Notes under the pieces: generated by a model
The model's database searches: none
What the model was told of the DNA's origin: nothing
The model's input: the letters and a program-made list of their open reading frames with translations, nothing else
Assembly (NCBI GenBank): GCA_964352225.1
Contig: CAYGRM010000044.1
Location: 1-26,088 of the forward strand
Source: CAJQQY01 sp964352225
Lineage (GTDB): Bacteria; Bacteroidota; Bacteroidia; Chitinophagales; Saprospiraceae
Direction: 5' to 3'
DNA length: 26,088 nucleotides
Program-made: the position numbers and the translations under genes
Shown here: piece after piece, positions 1-6,842 of the stretch
Layout: each line of letters begins with the position of its first letter
Numbering within the stretch: the first letter of the stretch is position 1

Positions 1-128
1 CTTATTGGTACTTAAAATTGTCGAATCTTACTTTGAATAAATTAAGAACATTCAGAGGCGTAGGTGAACATCCTGATGGGGTAGAGGGTATTTTGGATAG
101 TGGAGATATTTTTAACTCAATTAAATAG
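1..128 (+). CDS. C-terminal end of a small membrane protein, cut by the window edge
   Basis: An open frame runs from the window edge (first full codon at position 3) to a TAG stop at 126-128, leaving about 41 residues. The visible part starts with an aromatic stretch (YWYLKL) and ends in an acidic tail reading GILDSGDIF. The next gene ends the same way (WYFITTKNTL, then NILDSEEIF), so this is most likely the upstream member of a tandem paralogue set. The function of the family is not recognised. Only the tail is present, so membrane topology and start cannot be judged. There are 51 bases between this stop and the next likely start at 180, with no terminator hairpin, so the genes are probably co-transcribed. 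Confidence 0.6.
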   Translation, partial: YWYLKLSNLTLNKLRTFRGVGEHPDGVEGILDSGDIFNSIK

Positions 129-179
129 TTAATCAAATAAGCGTTTTATCTGATTAACAATTTGGCAAAAAAAAAAGCC

Positions 180-620
180 ATGGAAAATTTAATCAGATTT
201 ATAAAAATTGATATTGTCGTTCAAAAAGTATTATTCTTTTTGGTAGTCATTACAGGAATTTTTCTCATGCCATTAATGATAACTTTACCCGCCCTAGGTG
301 GCTGGCAATTATTAAGCGCATTTATAATCAGGTGGCGTTTAAAAGATGAGATCAGGAAAAGATATTTAATTTTTAGTATTGCTTACATTGGATTGATGTT
401 CCTATCTGTTTATTTAAATGATAATTATCGATCAGATTATGATGAATTTTTTATTGGATTGATTTTTATACCTATCCCTTTCGGCATTGCTATCTGGTAT
501 TTTATTACGACAAAAAACACCTTAAAAGAATTGAACAAATTAGAAATCGTAGAAATACCCGAGGAGATGGAAAATATTTTAGATAGCGAAGAAATTTTTA
601 AACCTTCAGAGAAATTATGA
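180..620 (+). CDS. Small four-helix membrane protein, unknown function
   Basis: About 146 residues if translation starts at the ATG at 180; the frame stays open to a TTG at 162 (152 residues), which I consider less likely. Four hydrophobic segments are visible: around VLFFLVVITGIF, a second after the GGWQLLSA motif region, a third around YLIFSIAYIGLMFL, and a fourth around IFIPIPFGIAIWYF. A charged tail (EIPEEMENILDSEEIF) would lie on one side of the inner membrane. The tail matches that of the truncated upstream gene, and the GxWQLxSA motif recurs in the downstream gene. The stop overlaps the next start as ATGA, which indicates translational coupling. I do not recognise a named family. Confidence 0.75.
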   Translation: MENLIRFIKIDIVVQKVLFFLVVITGIFLMPLMITLPALGGWQLLSAFIIRWRLKDEIRKRYLIFSIAYIGLMFLSVYLNDNYRSDYDEFFIGLIFIPIPFGIAIWYFITTKNTLKELNKLEIVEIPEEMENILDSEEIFKPSEKL

Positions 621-973
621 TATCAAGAACAAGAATGAAACTAGATGTCCTTGGACAAAGTATTCTAATCGGTGCATTTATATTGTTATGGTTTTTTAAT
701 CGACAATTAATTTGGACCAATACGATGCTGATTGTTTTAGGAATCTGGCAATTAGCGAGTGCAGTACATTTATTTCTTACTTATAAATATATACAGCGAA
801 TTAATTTTTTGCGAACTGCTTTGGTACTAGGTATCAGCTTACCTGTTTGGGTTAATTTCGTGGGGAATTGGGCTTACCTTCCAGTTGGAGGAGTATTGTT
901 ATGGTATTTCTTTTGGAGTGTGCGCGATATGTTTATCGTCTACCGAAGACCTAGGAGTTTTTGGGATTTGTAA
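617..973 (+). CDS. Small membrane protein, probable paralogue of its upstream neighbour
   Basis: 118 residues, with its ATG overlapping the previous stop in an ATGA arrangement. About four hydrophobic helices are visible: ILIGAFILLWFF, MLIVLGIWQLASAVHLF, TALVLGISLPVWVNFV and LPVGGVLLWYFFW. The GIWQLASA motif sits at the same relative place as GGWQLLSA in the preceding protein, and helix spacing is alike. It lacks the acidic ILDSEEIF-type tail and instead ends in basic and aromatic residues (YRRPRSFWDL). Function is unknown. The pair, or trio counting the truncated gene, may form a membrane complex, but that is inference from coupling and similarity alone. Confidence 0.75.
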   Translation: MISRTRMKLDVLGQSILIGAFILLWFFNRQLIWTNTMLIVLGIWQLASAVHLFLTYKYIQRINFLRTALVLGISLPVWVNFVGNWAYLPVGGVLLWYFFWSVRDMFIVYRRPRSFWDL

Positions 974-1008
974 ACGTAGCTGCTGACTTTAGTCGGCAGC
1001 AAAAAAAT
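974..1008. repeat. Palindromic dispersed repeat, copy 1
   Basis: A hairpin-forming unit: GCTGCTGAC, a four-base loop, then GTCGGCAGC, preceded by ACGTA and followed by an A-run. A close copy lies at 21907-21939, and related cores lie on the opposite strand near 5155-5190 and 16204-16259. It directly follows the stop of the membrane protein gene, but lacks a T-run on the plus strand, so it is unlikely to be that gene's terminator. Confidence 0.75.
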
Positions 1009-1020
1009 ATAAAACTAAAA

Positions 1021-1061
1021 AAAAGTCGGAGCCTGAATTTCAGCATCCGGCTTTTTTTTTT
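1021..1061. terminator. Probable intrinsic terminator after the small membrane protein genes
   Basis: The stem AAAAGTCGGA (1021-1030) pairs with TCCGGCTTTT (1046-1055) with one G-T pair. An inner stem CTGA/TCAG follows across a 2x2 internal loop, and a run of ten T ends the element. An A-run lies on the other side, so it could act in both directions. Confidence 0.7.
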
Positions 1062-1117
1062 GTAAGAAGCAAATAAAAAAAGTATATGCAATAAAATTTA
1101 GGAAGCAGTAGTTTTTA

Positions 1118-1137
1118 TTTTTAGACTAATCTAAAAA
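1118..1137. promoter_or_regulatory. Candidate MntR/DtxR operator
   Basis: The 20-base sequence TTTTTAGACTAATCTAAAAA is symmetric at 18 of 20 positions; only the C at 1126 and the A at 1129 break the symmetry. It lies 36 bases upstream of the metal-repressor start, just upstream of a TATCTTTG box. Size, AT-rich ends and the TTAGnnTAnnCTAA-like core resemble sites of the DtxR/MntR family. Binding by the adjacent repressor is inferred. Confidence 0.7.
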
Positions 1138-1145
1138 TATATTCC

Positions 1146-1153
1146 TATCTTTG
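1146..1153 (+). promoter_or_regulatory. -7 promoter box of the metal-homeostasis operon
   Basis: TATCTTTG fits the Bacteroidota -7 consensus TAnnTTTG and lies 20 bases upstream of the ATG at 1173, leaving room for a short leader. The palindrome at 1118-1137 covers where the -33 element would be, so a bound repressor would block the polymerase. Confidence 0.65.
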
Positions 1154-1172
1154 TGAAAATTAAAATTAAGAA

Positions 1173-1832
1173 ATGAAAATCTCCAAAACAGAGGAAAATT
1201 ATTTAAAGGCTATATTTTCCATTTTAGAAAAAGGAAAAGTGTCAGCAAGTACTAATTCCATTTCCAAAAAAATGGAAACAAGTGCTGCTTCTGTGACTGA
1301 TATGGTGAAGCGATTGGCTAAGAAAAAACTAGCAATTCACGAAAGTCATAAAGGAGTGAAGTTAACCAAAGAGGGAGATCAAATTGCTACGATGTTAATT
1401 CGAAAGCATCGACTTTGGGAAGTTTTTTTGGTAGATAAGTTAGATTTTCTTTGGGATGAGGTGCATGAAATGGCGGAGGAGCTAGAACATATCCAATCGA
1501 AAGAAATGATTGATCGATTAGATAATTTTTTGGGAAATCCAAAATTTGATCCGCACGGAGATCCGATTCCTGATGCCGATGGAAATTTTGCGACCCGACA
1601 GCAAACTCCATTGAATGAATTTAAGGTAGGAGAAAAAGGGACAGTCGTGGGCGTTCGAGAATCGTCGACTCCCTTTTTGCAATATCTCGATCAACTGGGT
1701 TTAGGTTTAGGTTCTAAAATAGTGATTTTAGAAAAATACGAATACGATAATTCAGCAAAAATTTTATTGAATAAATCCAAAGAGATTGTGATTACAGGTA
1801 AAGTATGCTTGAATCTCTTTTTACAAAAATAA
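1173..1832 (+). CDS. mntR: Metal-dependent DtxR/MntR-family transcriptional repressor
   Basis: 219 residues. An N-terminal winged helix (about 1-65, with SAASVTDMVKRL as recognition helix region) is followed by a dimerisation and metal-binding domain (about 70-140) and a C-terminal FeoA/SH3-like domain (about 147-217). Candidate metal ligands H79, E83, H98, E102, E105 and H106 fall at the positions known from DtxR. Position 102 is Glu where iron-sensing DtxR has Cys, as in manganese-sensing MntR, which favours Mn(II). The linker near 128-137 is Asp/Pro/Gly-rich (HGDPIPDADG), as in long DtxR proteins. It is first in an operon with a metal-binding protein and an ABC ATPase. The palindromic site on its own promoter suggests autorepression when metal is plentiful. 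The family assignment is firm; the metal is inferred. Confidence 0.88.
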   Translation: MKISKTEENYLKAIFSILEKGKVSASTNSISKKMETSAASVTDMVKRLAKKKLAIHESHKGVKLTKEGDQIATMLIRKHRLWEVFLVDKLDFLWDEVHEMAEELEHIQSKEMIDRLDNFLGNPKFDPHGDPIPDADGNFATRQQTPLNEFKVGEKGTVVGVRESSTPFLQYLDQLGLGLGSKIVILEKYEYDNSAKILLNKSKEIVITGKVCLNLFLQK

Positions 1833-1833
1833 G

Positions 1834-1987
1834 TAGATCGCTACGCTGTCAGAAGTCAGATCGTGCGCTGCGCTTACTGTCAGAAGTCAGACTGACGAGA
1901 ACAATATAGATACCGTCAAGTCTGTTAGCGCAGCGATCTGACAGTAAGCGCAGCGCACGATCTGACTTCTGACAGCGTAGCGATCTA
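1834..1987. repeat. Large perfect inverted repeat between regulator and binding-protein genes
   Basis: Arms at 1834-1884 and 1937-1987 are perfect reverse complements over 51 bases, separated by 52 bases. Each arm contains two degenerate subunits that end in CTGTCAGAAGTC. Both arms are GC-richer than the surroundings. The element fills nearly the whole gap between the repressor stop (1832) and the next ATG (2000). In RNA it would form a very stable hairpin between co-directional genes, which could lower downstream expression or protect a processed end. Confidence 0.95.
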
Positions 1988-1999
1988 AAAAAACTAGAC

Positions 2000-2992
2000 A
2001 TGAAAAAAATAAAAATTTTAATTTTCCTTTTTGTAATTCCGGTGATATTAAGCGCAACGGAAAAGCCGAAATTGGTCGCAACCGCTTCCATGATTTCAGA
2101 TATAGCTAAAAACATTGTGGGAGATAAATTTGAAGTGACGACAATCGTTCCTATTGGAAAAGATCCACACACTTACGAACCAACTCCTGGCGATGCGACG
2201 ATGGTTGCTTATGCAGATATTATTTTTAAAAACGATTTGACTTTTGAAGGATGGCTATTAAAACTAATCACCAACTCGGGAACCAAGGCAAATGTGGTAA
2301 AAGTTACAGAAGGAGTCGATGTCATCGAAAGTTTGACCTATGCAAATTCTGCTGATCCACATGCTTGGATGAATGCGGCTAACGGAATCATCTACGCTGA
2401 AAATATCAAAAATGCCATGGTCGAATACGATGCGGACAGTAAAGATTTTTATGAAAAAAACTTTGAAAGTTATCGTGAAAAGTTAGAAGAATTGGATCAA
2501 TATATTCAAGCTCAAATTAAAACTATTCCTGAAAAGCAAAGAATTCTGATTACCTCGCATGATGCCTTTCAATATTATGGAAGGAAATATGGTATTCGTT
2601 TAGAGTCAATTTTAGGAACTTCAACTGATGCACAAGCACAAACTTCAGACTATACAAAAGTGGATAGAGTCATCAGAGAAAGTGGTGTTCCAGCGGTGTT
2701 TATCGAATCAACGGTGAACCCCAAAATGTTGGAACAATTGGCCTCTTCAAATGACATTATCATTGGAGGATCTCTTTACTCAGATTCGATTGGAAATAAA
2801 GATAGTGATGCTCCAAGTTATTTAGCTATGCTAAAATATAATACCGATGTTATCGTAAAAGCATTGTCTCGAACCGTGCAACCTCAAATAGCTGAGGCTC
2901 CCGAAGGAAAAAATAATGTGTTGTTGTATGGGATTTTAGGAGTGCTTTTTACAGGAGCATTTTTCTTTGTGTACCGAAGTATGAATCACTAA
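2000..2992 (+). CDS. Metal ABC transporter substrate-binding protein (TroA/ZnuA/MntA family) with a C-terminal anchor
   Basis: 330 residues. A signal peptide (about 1-19, ending VILSA) is followed by the two-lobed periplasmic metal-binding fold. Candidate ligands are H57 (in DPHTYEP), H121 (in DPHAW), H187 (in TSHDAF) and D262 (in LYSDSIG). This His3Asp pattern matches TroA, which binds Zn and Mn, rather than PsaA with its Glu. There is no lipobox Cys; instead a hydrophobic helix near the end (about 307-326, then YRSMNH) would anchor it in the membrane, which is unusual for this family. The long His-rich loop typical of zinc-specific ZnuA is absent. It follows the MntR-like gene, so Mn uptake is the simplest reading, but Zn cannot be excluded. 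Confidence 0.88.
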   Translation: MKKIKILIFLFVIPVILSATEKPKLVATASMISDIAKNIVGDKFEVTTIVPIGKDPHTYEPTPGDATMVAYADIIFKNDLTFEGWLLKLITNSGTKANVVKVTEGVDVIESLTYANSADPHAWMNAANGIIYAENIKNAMVEYDADSKDFYEKNFESYREKLEELDQYIQAQIKTIPEKQRILITSHDAFQYYGRKYGIRLESILGTSTDAQAQTSDYTKVDRVIRESGVPAVFIESTVNPKMLEQLASSNDIIIGGSLYSDSIGNKDSDAPSYLAMLKYNTDVIVKALSRTVQPQIAEAPEGKNNVLLYGILGVLFTGAFFFVYRSMNH

Positions 2993-2998
2993 CCATTT

Positions 2999-3102
2999 AG
3001 AACGTTCAGAGGTAATGACTTTATTCTAAATGAAGTTGTATGGGAGAACGTAAAACGTCTAACGTAAAACGTCCATCGAATAAAGTCAAATAAACCTGAA
3101 GT
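2999..3102. repeat. Imperfect inverted repeat enclosing a direct repeat
   Basis: TGACTTTATTC (3016-3026) and GAATAAAGTCA (3078-3088) are perfect reverse complements. Flanking TTCAGAGGT and ACCTGAA extend the stem with a bulge. The loop holds two copies of AACGTAAAACGTC separated by one base (3048-3074). It fills the gap between the binding-protein and ATPase genes and resembles an inserted repeat unit. Confidence 0.7.
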
Positions 3103-3120
3103 TCTTTTAAATAAAATAAT

Positions 3121-3864
3121 ATGCAATCAATCATTTCCGTAAGTGGACTTTCTGTTTCATATGAAAAGAAAAGAGTGCTCACCAATATCTTTTTGGAAAT
3201 GGAGGCAGGGAAAATTTATGGAATCGTCGGGCCAAATGGCGCGGGGAAATCTACTTTATTTAAAGCCATTTTAGGATTAGTCGAGTCCAATACTGGAACC
3301 GTAAAAGTAAATGATAAAAAAATCGAAACTCAACGCAGAGAAGTAGTTTACGTTCCACAAAAAAACGATGTTGATTGGACCTTTCCAGCTACTGTCTTTG
3401 ATATTGTTTTGATGGGAAGGTATCCGCACAAAAAGATATTTCAAAGATTAAGCAAAGCAGATAAAGCGATGGCAATGGATGCTTTGGAAGAGGTTGGAAT
3501 GACGGAATTTAGAGATCGTCAAATTGGCGAACTTTCAGGAGGACAGCAACAGCGAGTTTTCCTTGCCAGAGCACTTTGTCAGGAAGCAGATATTTTCTTT
3601 TTGGATGAGCCATTCGTTGGCGTTGATATGTTGACGGAGGAAAAAATTATTCAAATTTTGAAAAGGCTAGCAGAGGAAGGAAAAACACTTTTGGTCGTTC
3701 ATCATGACCTTTCAACGGTGGAGGATTATTTTGACAAAGTGGTTTTGTTAAATCAAAGATTGGTGGCTTATGGCGATACGGAAACTACGTTTACCAAGGA
3801 AAATATTGCAAAGGCATATGGTGGACAGTTGCCGATCTTACATAAGACGGGAATGATAGGATAA
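3121..3864 (+). CDS. Metal ABC transporter ATP-binding protein
   Basis: 247 residues, a complete single ABC domain. It has Walker A GPNGAGKST (37-45), a Q-loop region (VPQKND), the ABC signature LSGGQQQR, Walker B IFFLDEP and an H-loop in VVHHDLSTV. The extended aromatic loop DVDWTFPATV after the Q-loop is typical of the Mn/Zn subfamily (ZnuC/MntB/TroB). It would power import of the metal bound by the preceding protein. The usual third component, an integral membrane permease, does not follow: a terminator begins 37 bases after the stop and the next gene is on the other strand. The permease must be elsewhere or lost. Confidence 0.9.
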   Translation: MQSIISVSGLSVSYEKKRVLTNIFLEMEAGKIYGIVGPNGAGKSTLFKAILGLVESNTGTVKVNDKKIETQRREVVYVPQKNDVDWTFPATVFDIVLMGRYPHKKIFQRLSKADKAMAMDALEEVGMTEFRDRQIGELSGGQQQRVFLARALCQEADIFFLDEPFVGVDMLTEEKIIQILKRLAEEGKTLLVVHHDLSTVEDYFDKVVLLNQRLVAYGDTETTFTKENIAKAYGGQLPILHKTGMIG

Positions 3865-3900
3865 AAGTTAAGCGTTATTTTCAGACAATAATAATTTGAA

Positions 3901-3938
3901 AAAAAGGACTTTGAAATAAAACTTCAAAGTCCTTTTTT
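3901..3938 (+). terminator. Intrinsic terminator of the metal operon
   Basis: The perfect 15-base stem AAAAAGGACTTTGAA / TTCAAAGTCCTTTTT (3901-3915 with 3923-3937) has a 7-base loop and ends in a T-run. It closes the operon that starts at 1173. Confidence 0.9.
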
Positions 3939-3951
3939 CGTGGTTAAGTCT

Positions 3952-3978
3952 TAATCGTTAACTTGGTAATCGTTAACT
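3952..3978. repeat. Short tandem direct repeat
   Basis: TAATCGTTAACT occurs at 3952-3963 and 3967-3978, a 15-base period, just downstream of the terminator and next to the palindromic element at 3977-4040. No function can be assigned. Confidence 0.6.
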
Positions 3979-4040
3979 ATTTCGATTGCCGAAGGCATAA
4001 TCGAAATAGGCTCCCCTTTAGGGGCTGGGGGTTACCCCTC
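3977..4040. repeat. Composite palindromic element at the LD-carboxypeptidase 3' end
   Basis: First part: CTATTTCGATT (3977-3987) pairs with AATCGAAATAG (3999-4009) around GCCGAAGGC, itself a small hairpin. Second part: CCCC-TTTA-GGGG (4013-4024), then GGGGG-TTA-CCCC (4027-4038). The minus-strand gene stop (4018-4020) lies in the loop of the CCCC/GGGG hairpin, so the element supplies the protein's last codons. Similar CTCCCCTTTAGGGG units are, from memory, common in Bacteroidota intergenic DNA. Confidence 0.75.
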
Positions 4041-5091
4041 TCTCAAGTAATCGAATAGTTCTTTTAGTCGTATCCAATTCTGCTTCAATTCCAACGGGCA
4101 ACGTCATATGATTTTTAATATGTCCAAATGACAACCCATAAATAATCGGCAGATTCAAATGACCCAATCGATCCTCAAACATCTCCATTAATGAAAGTGA
4201 ACGATCACCTTCCTTCGCCTCACAATCTTCAAAAACACCTAAAACAATTCCTGCAGCTTTATCCAAATCAGTACTCTGCAAAATTTGAGTAAACATTCGA
4301 TCCAACCGATAGGGGCGCTCCCCAATGTCCTCGATAAAAACTAGTTTATTTTTAAATTTAGGTTGGAAGCCCGTTCCTATGGCAGCAGCTAATAATGTCA
4401 AATTTCCTCCGCTTAGCTCTCCTTTTGCTTTGCCTGCTCGAATCACCTTGGAGTGATAAGCTTTATCTTTTGAATCGTCACTATCCTTTGCATGACCTAT
4501 AGTGTATGATATTTCCGGATTCATCAAAACTCCTTTTAACTGCTTCACCGTATAATCTGAAAAATCAGAAGAGGCAACTGGCCCATGAAAACAAATCAAA
4601 CCAGTTTTTTGATGAACAGCCAAAAGTAAAGCAGTAATATCACTAAAACCAATCAACACTTTAGGGTTTTTCTTAATCAGTTTATAATTGATTTTTGGTA
4701 AAATTCTACCCACGCCATACCCACCTCGAATACACCAAATTCCATCCACTTCATCATCGGCAAACATATTGTGCAAGTCTTCCAGTCGTTGCTCGTCAGT
4801 CCCTGCGAGGTAGCCATTGATAGCTTTGATATGTTTGCCTAATTTTACCTTTAGCCCTAGCAGTTCCATGTTGGCGATAGCTTTTTCCAGCTTCTCTTCC
4901 GTAATCGAACTGCTTGGAGTGATTAGTCCAATCGTATCTCCAGGAGCCAAAGCTTTTGGTTTTAAACATTTTTTCATATCAAAAATTGGTTGGATGGGTT
5001 TGTCGTTTGATAAGTTATGATAAAATGAAAAAGGAATTGTAGAACTCCCTAAACCTATCAAAATATTTTTATTAAATTGCCTTCGATTCAT
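4018..5091 (-). CDS. LD-carboxypeptidase, peptidase family S66, with Tat-like signal
   Basis: 357 residues. S66 enzymes cut the L,D bond in muramyl peptides during wall recycling, or in related substrates (MccF). The likely catalytic Ser is S150 in the nucleophile elbow GFSDIT, with E254 (FIEDIGERPYRLDRM) and H324 (SFGHIKNH) completing the Ser-Glu-His triad. RGGYGVGRILP near 122-132 is also a family hallmark. The N-terminus reads NRRQFNKN followed by a hydrophobic stretch, which fits a twin-arginine signal, so it may act outside the cytoplasm, unlike cytoplasmic E. coli LdcA. The last residues (GVTPSP) are encoded by a palindromic repeat that also carries the stop. It is divergent from the DUF4301 gene. 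Confidence 0.9.
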   Translation of the reverse strand: MNRRQFNKNILIGLGSSTIPFSFYHNLSNDKPIQPIFDMKKCLKPKALAPGDTIGLITPSSSITEEKLEKAIANMELLGLKVKLGKHIKAINGYLAGTDEQRLEDLHNMFADDEVDGIWCIRGGYGVGRILPKINYKLIKKNPKVLIGFSDITALLLAVHQKTGLICFHGPVASSDFSDYTVKQLKGVLMNPEISYTIGHAKDSDDSKDKAYHSKVIRAGKAKGELSGGNLTLLAAAIGTGFQPKFKNKLVFIEDIGERPYRLDRMFTQILQSTDLDKAAGIVLGVFEDCEAKEGDRSLSLMEMFEDRLGHLNLPIIYGLSFGHIKNHMTLPVGIEAELDTTKRTIRLLERGVTPSP

Positions 5092-5144
5092 TTTTTATGT
5101 TTAGTAGCCACCGAAATTATTCGGTTGGTTTATTTTATAAAATT

Positions 5145-5190
5145 AAAGCCGGCTGAATCCATAAGGACACGTAAATTCAGCGGCTACGTA
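5145..5190. repeat. Palindromic dispersed repeat, inverted related copy
   Basis: Read on the minus strand, this begins ACGTAGCCGCTGAATTTACG, close to the start of the unit at 974 (ACGTAGCTGCTGACTTTAGT). GCCGGCTGAAT pairs with ATTCAGCGGC across a loop. A second small hairpin, CCACCGAA / TTCGGTTGG, lies just before it at 5108-5128. Both sit in the divergent promoter region. Confidence 0.6.
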
Positions 5191-5194
5191 AAAG

Positions 5195-5202
5195 CAAAGA
5201 TA
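5195..5202 (-). promoter_or_regulatory. Candidate -7 box for the LD-carboxypeptidase gene
   Basis: On the minus strand the sequence is TATCTTTG, matching TAnnTTTG. Transcription would start near 5188, giving a leader of roughly 95 bases that includes the palindromic repeat. It touches the ATG of the divergent gene, so the two starts are tightly packed. Confidence 0.45.
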
Positions 5203-6752
5203 TGTTTTCCGAAAAAGATTTAGAACAAATTAAAGCAAAAGGAATTAGCCAAGCGAAATTGGCCGAACAAATTAAAAACTTTGAAGAAGGATTTCCATTT
5301 ATGGAATTGCAAAAAGCAGCGACTATTGGAGATGGTATTTTAAAATTTGATGAAAAAGAAATAGATGATTATGTGAAAATGTATGAAGAAGAAATGTCGA
5401 ATTATCAGATTTATAAATTCGTTCCTGCATCAGGTGCAGCGAGTCGAATGTTTAAATCTTTGTTTTCTTTTATGGAAAAATTTGATGGGTCAAAAGAAGC
5501 GATTAAAGAATTTGAAAGTGATACTTCTTTTGGTTCCGTTTATAATTTTTTCAAAAATATCAAGCAGTTTGCCTTTTATCAATCATTAAAAAATGCGATT
5601 GCAAAAAGTGGAGCAAACATCGATGATCTAATTTCTAAAAAAGAATACGGGCAATTGTTGCGTTACCTTTTGACCTCCTCAGGATTAGATTATGGAGGAC
5701 TTCCAAAAGGATTGTTAGAATTCCATAAGTATAAAAATAGAACTCGAACACCGCTCGAAGAACATCTGGTCGAAGGCGCAAATTATTGCAAAGATAAGGA
5801 TGGAAAAGTCGACATTCACTTTACAGTATCGCCTGAGCACAAAGCATTATTTCGAGAAAAAGTGCGAAGTGCAGGACAGCCCCTTTCGAATGATTTTCAA
5901 TCTCTATTCAAAGCATATTTTTCCGAACAACAATCTTATACCGATACGATTGCGGTAGATTTAGATAACCAGCCTTTCCGAAATGATGATGGAAGTATTC
6001 TGTTTCGGCCAGCAGGTCATGGGGCACTTTTGGAAAATTTAAATACGATTGATGCCGATATTATTTTTATAAAAAATATCGACAATGTTGTTCCTGATAA
6101 TCTGAAAGCATCCACTTATCGGTATAAAAAATTGCTCGCAGGTGTATTGATTAAATATCAAAAGCGATTATTTGACTATGCTAAAAAATTGGAAAAAATA
6201 GAAAATGTTTCTGAGAAATTGATCAATGAAATTTCTGATTTTTTACAAAAAGAATTGTGTAATAATTTCACTTCTCGATTTGCGAGAATGCATATTCGAG
6301 AGAAGGCAGATTTTTTATTGCAAAAATTAAATCGCCCAATTCGAGTTTGTGGAATGGTGAAAAATGAAGGCGAACCGGGTGGTGGTCCATTTTGGTCAAG
6401 GAATTCAGATGGGACTTATTCTTTACAAATTGTGGAGAGTTCGCAGATCAATACTGACGATGCAGAGCAAGCAGAAATTTTACAAAAAAGCTCGCACTTC
6501 AATCCTGTGGATTTGGTTTGTGGAGTAAAAAATGTTCATGGTGAAAAACATAATTTGACTGATTTTCGAGATCCACAAACTGGATTTGTTACGATGAAAT
6601 CACAAGGTGGTCGTGAGCTCAAAGCGCAAGAATTACCAGGACTTTGGAATGGGGCGATGGCTGATTGGAATACGCTTTTTGTGGAAGTTTCGATTGAGAC
6701 TTTTAATCCGGTGAAGATTGTGAATGATTTATTGCGGGAGCAGCATCAGTAA
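5202..6752 (+). CDS. DUF4301 family protein, nucleotidyltransferase-like
   Basis: 516 residues, with no signal peptide or membrane segment, so cytoplasmic. It carries the motifs I associate with DUF4301: FVPASGAASRMFK (about 73-85), FRPAGHGALLENLN (about 268-281), IIFIKNIDNVVPD, and VCGMVKNEGEPGGGPFW (about 380-397). The first resembles the nucleotide-binding loop of sugar-phosphate nucleotidyltransferases (GGxGSRM), and GHGAL and the Asp-containing IDNVVPD stretch also fit that fold. A role in making an activated sugar is plausible but unproven. The ATG at 5202 is the first in frame and lies close to the repeats upstream. A strong hairpin follows the stop. Confidence 0.85.
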   Translation: MFSEKDLEQIKAKGISQAKLAEQIKNFEEGFPFMELQKAATIGDGILKFDEKEIDDYVKMYEEEMSNYQIYKFVPASGAASRMFKSLFSFMEKFDGSKEAIKEFESDTSFGSVYNFFKNIKQFAFYQSLKNAIAKSGANIDDLISKKEYGQLLRYLLTSSGLDYGGLPKGLLEFHKYKNRTRTPLEEHLVEGANYCKDKDGKVDIHFTVSPEHKALFREKVRSAGQPLSNDFQSLFKAYFSEQQSYTDTIAVDLDNQPFRNDDGSILFRPAGHGALLENLNTIDADIIFIKNIDNVVPDNLKASTYRYKKLLAGVLIKYQKRLFDYAKKLEKIENVSEKLINEISDFLQKELCNNFTSRFARMHIREKADFLLQKLNRPIRVCGMVKNEGEPGGGPFWSRNSDGTYSLQIVESSQINTDDAEQAEILQKSSHFNPVDLVCGVKNVHGEKHNLTDFRDPQTGFVTMKSQGGRELKAQELPGLWNGAMADWNTLFVEVSIETFNPVKIVNDLLREQHQ

Positions 6753-6778
6753 AATAATTTACATTTGGTTGATTATAA

Positions 6779-6817
6779 AAGAGGTCGATTTTTGGAGTTC
6801 CCAAAAATCGACCTCTT
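6779..6817. terminator. Bidirectional terminator between convergent genes
   Basis: The perfect 17-base stem AAGAGGTCGATTTTTGG / CCAAAAATCGACCTCTT (6779-6795 with 6801-6817) has a 5-base loop and is flanked by A- and T-rich runs. It lies between a plus-strand gene ending at 6752 and a minus-strand gene ending at 6843. Confidence 0.88.
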
Positions 6818-6842
6818 CATTTTTATGAAAGCTAAAGTAGTT

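Noticed and set aside
1834..1987. CRISPR-like repeat or transposon ends
   Set aside because: Only two inverted arms with no regularly spaced repeats, no transposase gene between them and no visible target duplication.
1849..2172. 107-residue minus-strand open frame across the large inverted repeat
   Set aside because: It is antisense to the start of the binding-protein gene and mostly encoded by the repeat arm; the sense gene has clear family motifs.
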